The notes beneath the pieces are model-generated. The model had not been told where the DNA came from and did not search any database. It saw only the letters and a list, made by a program, of their open reading frames with translations. Below, in pieces: positions 24,779-35,983 of a stretch of DNA of 64,000 nt. The stretch lies in contig JAJTUQ010000005.1 in the NCBI GenBank assembly GCA_021399445.1, forward strand, positions 682,001 to 746,000. Reading direction: 5' to 3'. Made by a program: the position numbers and the translations under genes. This DNA is from Xylogone sp. PMI_703. Its lineage: Eukaryota > Ascomycota > Leotiomycetes. Every line of letters begins with the position of its first letter. Positions within the stretch are counted from its first letter, which is position 1.

Positions 24779-25748
24779 GTTGAAGCCACAATAAGCGGTA
24801 TATAATATATTCAGAAGACATGGCCAGATGTGAGCGGTGGGAATAGAGTTCAGTATTTCTAGAGACCTGAAGTCGCATCCGAGGTCAGTGCGCGGCGACC
24901 AAGGCAGCAGCCTTTGAGTGCTATTTCAGGACATGATTGTTGACATGAAGTCGTTATCCCGTCAGTATAACGCCGCCCAGGTACTGTTGGAAAGTTGGAC
25001 TCATGTAATCTTTGCTGGACGTTGCACCTCAATTCTGCTATCTCGCGAGGATTGTAGTGTTCTTTCCAAGATGGAGAGGCTGAGTCGCCAACATTCAAAA
25101 GCTATTTACGGTGCGGCTCTACCCACCACGCCTAGCAAAACTTGGAATATATATCATTCTACCTTGATTCGGTACTTTCTTCTCAATTTCGGTGCTCTAT
25201 CAGAAATCTATCATCCCGGAAATGGCTGTACTTCCTTATATTTCAATTCAGTCATAGCGATAAGTATGATCATCAAAAGTTGTAGGAAAATATCCTGCTA
25301 TGCAAAAAGGATTTCATGTCACTTCTGCATGGAGAAGACCATAAAATTGTTGGAACGGATTTTTATTGGTTTCAGTTTGGATATCTGAGACATTTTTCAT
25401 ACGCAGCTGAAAGGGCAAGTACTGATATTTACTGTGGTACCGAATAAAAAAGCATGGACAAGCGAGACAATGAATATTATAAAGACCTTTGTAATAGCCA
25501 CTACCTTCTCTTTATGGTACTCTATCTTGAGAGTGAGCCTCAAGAAACTGGAATGGTGGTCAACACTAGTCTAGGTATTTGCTCCTGTGGACCTTATGTG
25601 ATTACAAAGATATTCCAGCAACGGCTACCCGGTAGCATAACTGCTATTTCTACAGCTAGCTAACGTACGAAATAGGCCTAGTTTTACCTAACAATAAGCT
25701 TAGCACACTGTCTTACTACTTTAAAGGCAATAGCGGGAAAGAGCTAAG
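24779..25748. other. Intergenic; unconvincing ORFs
   Basis: Frames at 24918-25388 (+), 24859-25098 (-) and 25454-25663 (+) are open but have no recognisable motif or supporting splice series. They may be relics. The right end is the 5' flank of the Zn2Cys6 gene. Confidence 0.4.
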
Positions 25749-27700
25749 ATGATCCACTCTGAAACTTCATCGCATTCACTATTCGTCCCTTTACAGCAAT
25801 TTTCATCTCAGTTGCAAAGGCCCCAACTTCCCTCCGATGCAAGGGGATGTGGGACATGTCGCTCGAGGAAGGTCAAGGTAGGTTAACAATGACACTTAAT
25901 CTATAGTTTCTAGCCTTCCAGAGATTTGACCGCTAATAAATTGTGTATAGTGTGGCCGTGAAAAGCCGGAATGTCAGCGGTGCTTTACTACTGGCAGAAA
26001 ATGCAGTGGGTACAATGTCGACTATGGTTTTGTAGTAACAACAAGTTCTACCTGGTCTCGCCATCCCTCTTCGAAAGCTGTGGCATCGGACCATGCTCAA
26101 GAACGGCCACGAAGTGCAAAGAATCGCGCATCCATTAATAGAGATATTATACAGCGTCAAGAACCACGGTTATGTGTAATTCCAAATCAAAGGGCTGTCA
26201 GTTGCGAGCTCTTTATCGGGATGTTTATGGATCTCTTCCTCCCCCGAGGCCGTCAAATAACGGACAGAATGATATCACTTCCTGGTGGCTGGCTATGCCT
26301 CCTTCCTACCCTATTTCACGGGCAATATGAAGTCCTAACTCAAAGCCTATTAGCTCTTTACACAGGCTACGTGGGCAGCAGGAATGGAGATTCAGGGCTA
26401 TTAAGTCGTGGGATAGAGCTTTACGGAAATGCACTTCAAGGTATGAGATAAAGTAGGATATGGTCTTCTTCAGGTGTAAATGACAACATTGGGGCAAAAC
26501 TGGCAACCACAATGGTTCTCTCTCGCTGTGAATTATTGTTAGCCCAGGGTAAAGGCTATATACACCACATCAGAGGGGGGATGGAGTTGATAAAGCAATT
26601 CGGTTCTAGACTACCTTCCAATGAGCTAATCAAGCTGATTGTGAAGAAGTATCGATGTTTGGCGGTAGGTGATGCTATATATTCCTCACTGTATTTATTT
26701 CTGACGGTTAGATAGTTCTATGAAGGCTGCCGCCATAGACGAGCTTCTTTCATGGTGTATCCACCATATAATAAGCTATCTACTGCTGTACCAAGCGACC
26801 CAGATTATTTTGCCCAAAGACTATTCGAGAAAATGCTGTGGGTTCCCGCCCTAATCGAGCAAGCTGACAGACTTGATGTTCTACAATTTACTACGGATAA
26901 GGAAGTGAGACAGGGACGGCTTATGATCAAAGACCTATTAAACTTTGCACTTAAGTTAGAAAATCATCTCACTCAGTATTACTCAGAAATATGCCAGTCA
27001 GCGCAATCTCCAAGATTTACACCATTGGAAACTTCTAAGCATAGTAACTTTCCAAAGTACCGACTCAAAGTACCGACTCAAAGTACCGACTCAAAGTACC
27101 GACTTTTGTACGCCAACAATGAAGACAGCTATCTTTGGATATTATATTGGGGCGTGGCTATTTCTCTTTACGATCCTGTTAAGCAGTTGCATGCTCGTTA
27201 TACTAAACTAGAGGAGTTGTTTCCGGGCTCGGATCCACTCCCTCAGGATCTCATTGCACTCAATAAGGATGACAGTGTTATTGATCAAATTTGCAGACAA
27301 TATCGCTGGGTCGTTATTTTCAGGCCTTGAACCGAGCACGTTCACCTCGCAGGAGTCGACGGTAGCTGCACTTGCTCTCGCACGGTATTACAGCCAGAGG
27401 GGAGATCCGGCTAAAACAATTTGGTCGGTCGGGGTGCTGAATAGCATTGAGCGTAAAGGACTCACAATGAGCATCAAAGTAAATGAAGGACCAAGCAAAG
27501 CACCCAGTGTCGAAGCAGAGTTTCTTGCAGATAGCGAGGTGGCTAAAAGGAAGCTAGAGAAGGCACTCCAACGCAGAGTTTATTGGATATACTTCAGACT
27601 CTCTCTCCTGGAGAAAGCTGAGTCTGGAAATCTTTACACATTGATATCTAGAAATCAGCCCTTCCAATTTCCTCCCCTTCCCTCTTTACTGTCGGAGTGA
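25749..27700 (+). CDS. Zn(II)2Cys6 transcription factor, frame break near 3' end
   Basis: Nuclear regulator with N-terminal binuclear zinc cluster C34-x2-C-x6-C-x6-C-x2-C-x6-C61 (GCGTCRSRKVK / CGREKPECQRC), followed by the helical fungal C-terminal regulatory domain (DUF3468-like). Exons 25749-25877, 25951-26440, 26474-26664 and 26716 onward are in phase. The first intron splits the cluster exactly before Cys3, and the second (33 bp) is unusually short. A 13-bp repeat in four copies (27054-27105) lies inside exon 4 without breaking the frame. Near 27270-27300 the coding signal moves one frame (DDSVIDQ, then KFADNIAGSLF) and continues to 27700; no convincing intron explains this. So it is either a one-base error or a frameshifted gene. 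Confidence 0.72.
27054..27105. repeat. 13-bp tandem repeat, 4 copies, within coding exon
   Basis: Units AAAGTACCGACTC at 27054, 27067, 27080 and 27093 (last base changed in the fourth). Three extra copies add 39 bp, so the reading frame is kept and the repeat is read successively in three frames. Confidence 0.95.
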
Positions 27701-27775
27701 TGTTTTACTTCTTAAGTCCTTATCCCGCCAACGCAGTGATTTTTCAACTTGTGGGGGCTCTTTTAGACAAGCTAC

Positions 27776-29385
27776 TCAATCAAATTTCTTCCCTGCCAGC
27801 CATCTTGTCAACATGTCTAACGCAACCTCGGGCTGATCCTGAGGGACCTAAATAGAGAATTCTTGTCAGTATTTCCCTTATCGCCAGAACAGGAGCCCAC
27901 ATACCATATGTCCGCTACCGTCAATAGTGACAAGAGCAAATCTTGTGGTCTTTTCATCCCCATCTACCATCCTGATATTGACCTCTTTGAACTTTCCTGC
28001 GACTTTTTCATTTCCTCCAACAACACTCTTCCAAGGTTTCAGGTCCTGACTAGTGAATGGAGCTTGCCCTTTCCAGGGCATACTTGCTGTCCACTTTTTT
28101 GCTCCTGCAGTATTACAAGCTAGATCAAGATTTCCTTGGTAAATCAATACGTCAATTTGGTTAGCTAGGATGTATTGAAGTTGAGGGACCAGTGAGATTC
28201 CATGGTCATTAGTCAGCGCAAAAGATGCTGCTGTAGCTTCCGAAGCCACCTTGTACTTCTTGATCACTGGAGGAACGTGAAGTGCTTCAAAAGAGGTATC
28301 TAAATTTAGATAATCCTGGATAAGAGGGGTGGTTGAATAACAAAAGATGTCGTCGTCACATGGTGCGGTGATGTCAAATCTATTTCGTCCACCCTTGTAG
28401 GACTCTCCGTCATACCATCCAACCACCCCGTCCCAGCAGACACTCCAGGCGGCTGAACACATTGCAGGGTCCGGGTAGTTATAGCAGGACTGTATCACTT
28501 CTATGCAACGAGGAAGATTTGTGGCAAGGATATCACAGCGCGTCTCATTGAATACAGGTTCCTTAACTCCCGGCTGGGTACTACAGAGGGTTTCGTAATA
28601 CCCGTAGACAGTATCAAGTGGAGATACATAGCCATTTCCAATCGCAATCGATTTTATCGGTACTTGAGGTCGCTTAGGATGCAAAGTATTCTGGCTGACT
28701 ATTTCTGCTGCTAAAGCAGGAAGATAATGTCCCTGTTCTTAGATGTCAGATAGTTCATTATATATCAATGAATAGATTAACGACTTACACCATAACTTTC
28801 CCCTGTCAAAGCCAGTGGGCCGTTTTTATGCTGAGGAAGGACTTGATGCATGAACATCTGTAAGAAAGTATACATATCGGCAGCTGCGGTAAATGAATCT
28901 CCAGGGAGAGGCTCTCCCTCATCAACATACGAGAATCCAACCCCAGCTGGTTGATCCACGAACAAAAGAGCTGTGTCTTTGTTCCATCCGTAGGGGTTAT
29001 ACACCGTGCCATTTCCATACTTGTTTATTAGACAGGGTCCCAATTCCTGAAGCATGCCCAGCATACTAGACGCACCGGGACCTCCATTCAGCCACAGTGT
29101 TAATGGCGACTCAGCAGTACCTGAAATCTCATTCTCAGCAGCAAAGTACCAGAAAAATAGATGTCTATTTCCGACGTCGAGCCAGCCAGTGTACTGCTCC
29201 ACGGAAGTGTCGCAAAGGCTGGAGTTTTGCTGGATGATGCGAATTGAGTAGTCAGGCGATTGCTCACTCTGATATATCTTGAATTCTTCTGCAGAAATGG
29301 ACGAAGTATCCGATTGAGTGAATGGGACTTGGTTAGAAGCAATAGTTGTTCCCAGGAACAGAGAGGCGAGGAGTAGGAAACGCAT
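27776..29385 (-). CDS. Secreted serine carboxypeptidase (S10)
   Basis: Carboxypeptidase of family S10 that trims C-terminal residues, secreted or vacuolar. Exons 28789-29385, 27905-28732 and 27776-27847 join in phase to 498 aa, a normal length. The N-terminus ([17 protein letters not shown]) is a signal peptide. Substrate-binding [11 protein letters not shown], catalytic Ser197 in GESYGGHY (rebuilt at the first junction), Asp in [13 protein letters not shown] and His474 in GSGHMVPQDQPE (rebuilt at the second junction) are all present, with several N-glycosylation sequons and Cys pairs. No lesion. Expected to act on extracellular peptides, typically at acid pH. Confidence 0.95.
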
Positions 29386-29970
29386 GGCGCTGAACCTTCA
29401 TCCAAAACTGGAGTGATGCAAAATCAGGCAGGTAGTCTGTACGTGTTGACGGAAAATACTATTTTCGCAATAATACCGCGTCTGTATATTTGCTGTTATT
29501 TAACTACCCAGGCTGATGTGTAGTCTTACTGATGTAGGAAGTTAAGGGCAAACTGATAACAGTACTTATTAGAGTATTACAAAGGTGGGGCTTCAAACTG
29601 GCGATATTAGTCGAAGCATCTCAATGAGGAAGGAGCAAAATACAACCATGGATACAGTACTCATCACATTTCGAGTAACCATTGTCATTGCCTAATTGGT
29701 TCACAACACATGTTGTTGGGGTAACAAGTTTATCCATGTCTTATTGTACCATAAGTTAGGCAACAGCATATATAAGAATAACAACGTAAACGTCCACGCG
29801 TATATTACTCTATCTCCATTGAACCCATCATTCAATTTATAATTGCGGTTGGCAGTCTTATTACTCAGCAAATAGCAATTTATTTATACAGTAAACCAGT
29901 AGCATCCTTGCCCTCCCCTACATCCATCGAACCAATAACCAGGTGTGCTTCCGTACCACTATGAAGGATA
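29386..29970. other. Intergenic; carboxypeptidase promoter side
   Basis: AT-rich with no coding signal. It holds the 5' flank of the carboxypeptidase and the 3' flank of the P450. Confidence 0.5.
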
Positions 29971-31986
29971 TCACAGGTAGCTAGTCTTCTCGATGCTACT
30001 TTTAATCCAGACATCCAACTGTTCTGAATTGCGAGGAATAAACTTGACTTTGAATGGCTTTGGTTGAGTAACCATGCTTGTTGGTACTGAATTACACTCG
30101 ATACTATCCAATATTGGCCTATCTTTCAACTCAGTTGTCTCGCGAATATGGAATGCAAGGATCAGACGAGTGAAAATAGCGTAAAGCTCACGATTTGCCA
30201 GATGAGAACCAGCACACATACGGGTTCCAGCCCCGTAGCCGTAGTGCTGCGTACCGGCACCGACTTCAGAGATGCCCATGAAGCGGTCGGGAACGAACTC
30301 CATGGGTGATTCGAAGTGCTGAGGATCACGATTTGCAGCCCACATGTTCTACAAATAACAAATCAGTAAGCCGAAGCCATATACCTGAATTATTAGGGAT
30401 GGTCTCTACCATTAAGAAAGGAGTCCCAGCAGGAATATTTGCACCCTTATAGTTGATATCCTTTATGCTTTCTCGATTGAAGGAGAGGTTCAGAGTAGAC
30501 CAGAAGCGAAGTACCTCCTAGATCAATATTAGTCATGTTGTTTCCTATTTCATCAAAGTATGCTACGAGTACAAGTAATGAATGTACCTTTATAAAAGAC
30601 TGCATAAACTCGGACTTTTCTTCGACTAAACAGGCATGCCAGGGGTCTTCATTAGGATAGGCTTGAATAAGCTCCTCATACAAACGTTCTTGAATTTCCT
30701 GTCCATGTGGAGATGAAAGATATGCAATTGTCATGTTAATATTTCCAGGCAATGTATCGAGACCAGCAGCAACCATAGTTAGGCAAATTGATTTAAGCTC
30801 GTCTATGAATGGTTAGCTTTGATCGGCATGAATATTGTCAGAATATGCTCACGTAATTGGGAGATACGGAGGCATACACACGTGATATAAGCGTTTCATA
30901 CTTGCCTGTATATATTCGGTTACCCCACTTGTAGTGGAGTTCATCGATCATAGAAACTATCATAGGTTCTCTCCCATAGTAATTGTATGCGTGCTTGCCT
31001 AACCATTGCGCCATAACCTCTGACAAATATTACTAACTTACTATCCGCTAGCTTGGCTTCTGGATCCTTCAACACATTACCCGCAATGCATGGGCGGTCA
31101 GTCCCGTTGGCAATTCTCTCTTTAAGTTGTTCAAGGAAAGAGAGAATATATTCATCTCTTCTACCTCGAAACTTAATCGCATTCGCTTTAAAGCCTGGCC
31201 ATAATCGAAGTAAAGGGACATAATCCTGCCAGTTATGTGCAATACCACGAATATTACCTAATTCTCGCTCGACCTGAACAACTTCATTCAATGTATTATC
31301 TCGAACAGTGCCTTGAATACGAAGACCGTAATTCAAAGTTAGACTGATATTGAGGGAGAATCTTTGGAAATAGCTATTTGGATCAATATCATGTGTGTGC
31401 CTTGCATTCTGGAATAGCTCGTTGATGCTAGCTGTAGATTCGAGATCGATGAATGGAAGATACGTCTGAACCGCCTGCCTATTAAGAGCAGTTGCAGCTG
31501 CCTTTCGAGCTCTCTTTACTGACTCATTCCATGGAGATGTACCTAATGTAAAGACACCCTGAGTCTCAGAAACAACATCGTGAAATGTCCAAAAGCGTGG
31601 TCTGGAGATTAATGCAGACTGATTCTTGATCCAAAGCTCTCGAACGGCTTCAAAGGAATTCGCATAAATAAATCTCTAAATAGAAGAAATTCTTAGCTTA
31701 TGCACAAGCATTGATCAGGATGAACTACGCGATTGCTCAAACGGACTTGAAAGACGTCTCCATATGTCTGGGCAAGCTTGGCACAATTTCTCGCGTGATG
31801 TTTACCTAGGAGAAATAAGCTCCCAAACATAGGAACACCTGGAAGTTCAGGAAGTCCTTTGATTTTAGGAATATCTGTCTTGTTCGACCATCGTATCGCC
31901 AGTGCGATAATAGATGCCGCAATGAAGAAGAGGATGGCGGGGTGTGTAATAGTCAGTTGGCTTGGTATGGGAAAGGGGGTTGCCAT
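29971..31986 (-). CDS. Cytochrome P450, CYP504-like (phenylacetate hydroxylase type)
   Basis: ER-anchored monooxygenase. Exons 31729-31986, 31042-31675, 30588-30802, 30410-30517 and 29971-30348 join in phase to 530 aa. Visible: N-terminal membrane helix (PAILFFIAASIIALAI), I-helix MVAAGLDTLPGNI (AGxDT), EVLRF (ExxR, rebuilt at a junction), PDRF and the heme loop YGAGTRMCAG (Cys about 450). Segments such as QDYVPLLRLWPG and GTDRPCIAGNVLKDPEAKL are characteristic of CYP504, whose members hydroxylate phenylacetate on the way to homogentisate. The exact substrate here is inferred. The second intron (30803-31041) is 239 bp against about 50-70 for the others. Divergent from the hydroxyacid dehydrogenase across 545 bp. 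Confidence 0.92.
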
Positions 31987-32531
31987 CTTATAACTAATCG
32001 TATAAGTGATCCTAAATACTGTATTGATGAAGTTGATGAGATTACTTAGATTGGGTATTCAGTCAAATGAAGATACTTAATCCATTCTTTTATAAGTAAC
32101 TGCGGCAAGATGGCATCCGGGTAAAGCAACAATCAACCACAAGTGCGGAGAAGTGGTTACACAGAATCCTCTATACCCCATGATCGGTTGATCAGTGTTG
32201 TAATCCTTTCACGGAAAGGGTATCCTCCAGATTTGCAACAGTAGAATAGCCCCAAGTTGGGGACCCCGTATAATCAAATATCGAAAAGAATTGTATATCT
32301 CAGTGTGCTTAGTAAAGCTCCTCGTGTCTTAAATACTAACTGGACCTCCGATTTGGAGGTGTAACAATTCGTCAACCGGTGAGAACCGGTTTCAATTTGC
32401 ATTGGAACATATTATTTTAAAAAGTAAAAGTATATAACTTATAGAGACGCTCTTTTCCGCGATTTTACAGTATCGGTGGACTTCTTTGTCAGTATCGTCT
32501 GTTAATCTTGCCGAAACAACATACCACTACT
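31987..32531. promoter_or_regulatory. Bidirectional promoter with inverted repeats
   Basis: 545 bp between divergent P450 and dehydrogenase starts. It contains CCCCAAGTTGGGG (32250-32262), a 6-bp-arm inverted repeat; ACCTCC-GATTT-GGAGGT (32344-32360), also inverted; and two ACCGGT words near 32378 and 32387. The first word recurs upstream of the C2H2 regulator. These are candidate regulator sites; binding is not shown. Confidence 0.5.
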
Positions 32532-33592
32532 ATGGCTACTTCCAAAATCAGGGTCGCAATCCTGGACGATTATCAAGGCATAGCAGGTGCCAAGTTCTCG
32601 CATCTAGCATCAGAAATTGACTTGGAATGTTTTCCAAACACCCTGAATCCGGCTATTCCTGCTGAAAAAGATGCTCTCATCAAACGTCTACAGCCATTTA
32701 CTGTCATTTCGACTATGCGTGAGAGAACGGCTTTACCGGGAGATGTGATTAGATCTCTACCAAATCTAAGACTACTTCTGACCACCGGAATGAAGAATTC
32801 TGCTATTGATATCACTGCTTGCACTGAGCAAAATATCATAGTTGCCGGTGCCAAGGGTATAGGCAAAGGTGGAGACGCAAATCCACCAACGTCTATTGAC
32901 TCGACCCTACAACATTGTTGGGCACTAATTCTGGGCATAGCTCGCAATGTTGCTCGTGACGATAAGGGTGTTAAAGAAGGCCACTGGGAAGCTTCGTTTG
33001 CGACAGGTCTCTCTGGGAAAACATTAGGCCTTCTAGGGTTTGGCAGCCTGGGTGCAAGAGTGGCTTCCGTTGGAGCTTATGGGTTTGGCATGAAGATTGC
33101 AGCATGGTCGAGTAATCTTACTCAGGAAATTGCTAACGAAAAAGCCAAGACTTGTGGCCTTCCTGAGGGCACATTTAAAGTGACCAAGAGCAAAGAAGAG
33201 TTGTTGCAGGTGGCAGATGTATTGAGCATTCATTACGTTCTGTCTGAGCGGAGTAGAGATATGCTGGATGCAAAGGAGTTAGCATTATTAAAGCCGTCAG
33301 CCTTGCTGATAAATACATCACGCGCTCCACTAGTAAATGAAGACGCTTTACTTAACGTCTTAAAGCAAGGGAAAATCAAAGGGGCTGCCATCGACGTTTA
33401 TAGTGTAGAGCCACTGCTAAAAGAGAGTGTATGGAGAACTACCCCGTGGGGGGGAATGGTAAGAGCGAGGTATTACTGAGCCCTCATATGGGCTATGTTG
33501 AGGAAGGAGTGATGAATCGGTGGTATGAGGATACTGCAACAAATTTGGAGTTATGGCTTAACGGAAAAGGACTTGCAACTAGGTTGAATTGA
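32532..33592 (+). CDS. D-isomer 2-hydroxyacid dehydrogenase, frame broken at G7
   Basis: NAD(P)-dependent enzyme that interconverts 2-keto acids and D-2-hydroxy acids (for example phenylpyruvate/phenyllactate or glyoxylate types). Single exon from ATG 32532. The N-terminal catalytic domain includes LLLTTGMKNSAIDI; the Rossmann motif is LLGFGSLGARVA; then INTSRAPLVNEDAL with the substrate Arg and IDVYSVEP with the Glu. After a run of seven G at 33448-33454 the frame runs into TGA, whereas the next frame gives LLSPHMGYVEEGVMNRWYE and a stop at 33592, the normal C-terminus with its catalytic His. One more G would restore the family consensus: assembly error or recent inactivation. It lies inside an oxidative gene block. 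Confidence 0.85.
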
Positions 33593-33877
33593 AGCTTACT
33601 AATCAACTCCTCAATGAATAAATATATGTTTTTATTGTATAGACTTACCAAGGCCTCAAGTAGAGAGACTCCATATGCTTTTCCAATTTAACCAATTTCT
33701 CTTCCGAGCATATCCGAAGCGGCAAGGACAGGATTTCGATTCACTGTTAAGACATTTAATACTTCACGTATGAAAATATATGCCTGTCTAAGAGTGTGAC
33801 TATGATAAAATCGATCGATCTATTATTCAAAGGTCTGAAGAAAATAATTTACACCGTAGCTGCCCGCGAAGTAACAG

Positions 33878-34993
33878 TTACTTCATCATGTCTACTACCA
33901 GTTTGCCACTTGTACCTTCATGGTAATCATCCACAAGCTCATTGAGCTGTTCTAAGGAGTAAAGACGAGTTTTGGCCCTGATTCCTTCCTGTGCTGCAAA
34001 GTTCAACATAGCTCGAAGCTGTCGATTGCGGCCCACCAATACACCCACCATTTTGATGTGTCGGAATACCAGGTCTCTTGGCTGAATATGAAACCCTTCT
34101 TTAGGGAAACTAACTGTGACACAGATTCCATGATTCTTGAGTAGTTTCATTCCGTATTCCAATGCCTGTTGGCTTTCGGGAAGTATCAATACTCCATCGA
34201 CACCCTTCTCACCTTCAAGGTCTTTTGTGGGTTCACCAAACACTTCCAATTTCACATCTTCCGCTTTCTTCCTTCGAGCGTCTACAACCGTGACCTTGGA
34301 TCGTAGAGGGCCGAGATCATCAACTACCTCTCCAAGCAACTGCAAAGCCTCATCTCCAGCTTCGATAGCCACTACCCTACAACCAAGCTTGGCAGCGAAT
34401 TGGACTCCTAGATGGCCCAGGCCTCCACCTGCACCCGATATTCCTATTGTAATACCTTCACCACCTCCTTTTTTCAGTTCAATTCCTGTTTGTCCAAGTG
34501 CGTTCCATGTAGTCAAACCGGCGCACATCAGGGGGGCAGTTTCTACAGCTGTCATAGCTGCAGGAATTGGAGCGACCTGGCGAGAGTCCACGATACAGTA
34601 CTCTTGGAAGCCTCCATCGCGCGAGAGGCCCAGATTGCCAGCTTTGGGGCACCACACACCATATTTGTCTGGATCACCATCATTATTGATGCATTCATAG
34701 CAAGTACCGCAAGGATGGAACGCCCGCCCTGGAACCCCAACAGCTAGACCGATGCGGAGATTCAGTTGTGGTGACACATCCGAGCCCATCTCAACAATAG
34801 TCCCTGCAAATTCATGAGATCCGATCCGGGGCAGGTCCTGCCACATAGCACCAGAAGTGAAAACAGCATCCGTGTGACAGTATGATGCCGCCAGGACGTG
34901 AACCAAAAGATCTTGCCCCGTTGGCTTTGGTGGCTTTGGGATCTCTTTCAATTTGTATGGTGTGTTGAAAGCCTCCAGGACTTGGGCGCGCAT
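33878..34993 (-). CDS. Zinc-dependent alcohol dehydrogenase (MDR)
   Basis: Medium-chain dehydrogenase of 371 aa in one exon, starting at ATG 34993; the frame stays open further upstream but has no ATG. Catalytic zinc ligands lie in SYCHTD (Cys39) and GSHEFAG; four Cys in CGTCYECxxxx...VWCPK form the structural zinc lobe. NAD(P) binding is at GISGAGGGLGHLG. It oxidises primary alcohols to aldehydes or the reverse, in the cytosol; the specific alcohol is unknown. It converges with the dehydrogenase upstream (285 bp between stops) and diverges from the cytochrome b5 gene by 450 bp. No lesion. Confidence 0.93.
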   Translation of the reverse strand: MRAQVLEAFNTPYKLKEIPKPPKPTGQDLLVHVLAASYCHTDAVFTSGAMWQDLPRIGSHEFAGTIVEMGSDVSPQLNLRIGLAVGVPGRAFHPCGTCYECINNDGDPDKYGVWCPKAGNLGLSRDGGFQEYCIVDSRQVAPIPAAMTAVETAPLMCAGLTTWNALGQTGIELKKGGGEGITIGISGAGGGLGHLGVQFAAKLGCRVVAIEAGDEALQLLGEVVDDLGPLRSKVTVVDARRKKAEDVKLEVFGEPTKDLEGEKGVDGVLILPESQQALEYGMKLLKNHGICVTVSFPKEGFHIQPRDLVFRHIKMVGVLVGRNRQLRAMLNFAAQEGIRAKTRLYSLEQLNELVDDYHEGTSGKLVVDMMK

Positions 34994-35443
34994 TGTTGAA
35001 TAATGGTTGTCGTGAAATCGCAAACTCTGGTCTAAGTTGTATCGACAAATATGTGCAGGTAGAAACCTTTACCTTTGTAATACAAGAGATCTTATACGAA
35101 ATATGGATGACCTTAATATAGACTGGCTAGAAGTGCGTAACATGATATATTAATAGAAGCTATAGCTCCCCCGTATCTGATTTTAATAGAAGGAGTTGGA
35201 GATGTAGAGGTGTTACAAATTGGAGGCACTGCTGTGGATGGCAGGGACCTGGCAGGCTTCACCTCAGATAGTCGCTCTTCGATGAGCATCCCCAACGGAC
35301 CTAGTCTTTCAGTGCAACAGGTATCTATAAACTGAGAACCATCGTCACCATGCTTTACTTTGGCTTCGATACATTAATCTCATTATTACTTGGCTGTAGT
35401 GCCAGAGCCACTTATTACACTGCGACGCACACTCATTTCTGCA
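34994..35443. promoter_or_regulatory. Bidirectional promoter, ADH/cytochrome b5
   Basis: 450 bp between divergent starts. TTGGAGGCAC at 35220-35229 matches exactly the word at 36460-36469 upstream of the C2H2 regulator and nearly matches TTGGAGGTGT at 32353-32362 in the P450 promoter. A shared regulator site is inferred. Confidence 0.4.
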
Positions 35444-35983
35444 ATGTCTCGCACATATACATGGATGGAAATCAATACGCATAATAAGCCGAATGATCTT
35501 TACCTAGTTATTTGTAATAAGCTATATGATGTCACTGCGTTTCAGCATGAGCATCCGTAAGTTCATGAATATCAACAAGCTTGTCTCACATTGTTGATGA
35601 GCTCCAGAGGTGGACTGGACCTTCTCATAGACCAAGGTGGTAAGGATGTTACGGATTTATTTGATGATGCCGGCCATAGTAATGAAGCAAAGACACTACT
35701 AGAAAGTTTACAGATCGGAAGCGTGGAGAAATATGTGAGTAAAACTCTCCATAGCTATGCGAATAGTGTCATGCATGTATCCGTATAGGCAATTCCAGCT
35801 TCATGTGACTAACTCGCAATCGTGACACAGAGCTCTATCAAGTTTTCAACGCCTACAGGAGAGACCAGCGAGAATGAGACTCAACCAGATGATTTAGGCT
35901 CTTCTTTCCACCTGTTCATGACGATATTGGTGATCTTAGTTAGCTACACGTCTTTCTTCTATTATCAAAGTATTGAGGAATAA
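35444..35983 (+). CDS. Tail-anchored cytochrome b5
   Basis: Small heme protein that passes electrons to ER enzymes, including P450s. Exons 35444-35556, 35608-35734 and 35831-35983 join in phase to 130 aa; no single frame shows it. The heme ligands are His37 in EHPGG (rebuilt across intron 1) and His61 in DDAGHS, 24 residues apart as in cytochrome b5. The core LYDVTAF and DQGGKDVTDLF is standard. The C-terminus has a Ser/Thr/acidic linker and one hydrophobic helix (FHLFMTILVILVSY) with a short polar tail, that is a tail anchor. Its position beside a P450, sharing a divergent promoter with the ADH, suggests it is the dedicated electron donor. Confidence 0.93.

Noticed and set aside
30838..31026. 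62-codon ORF inside the P450 gene
   Set aside because: It lies in an intron; the flanking exons join perfectly without it and CYP504 proteins have no insert there.
34137..34700. 187-codon ORF antisense to the alcohol dehydrogenase
   Set aside because: Mirror frame of a firmly identified gene; low-complexity Ser/Pro reading typical of shadows.
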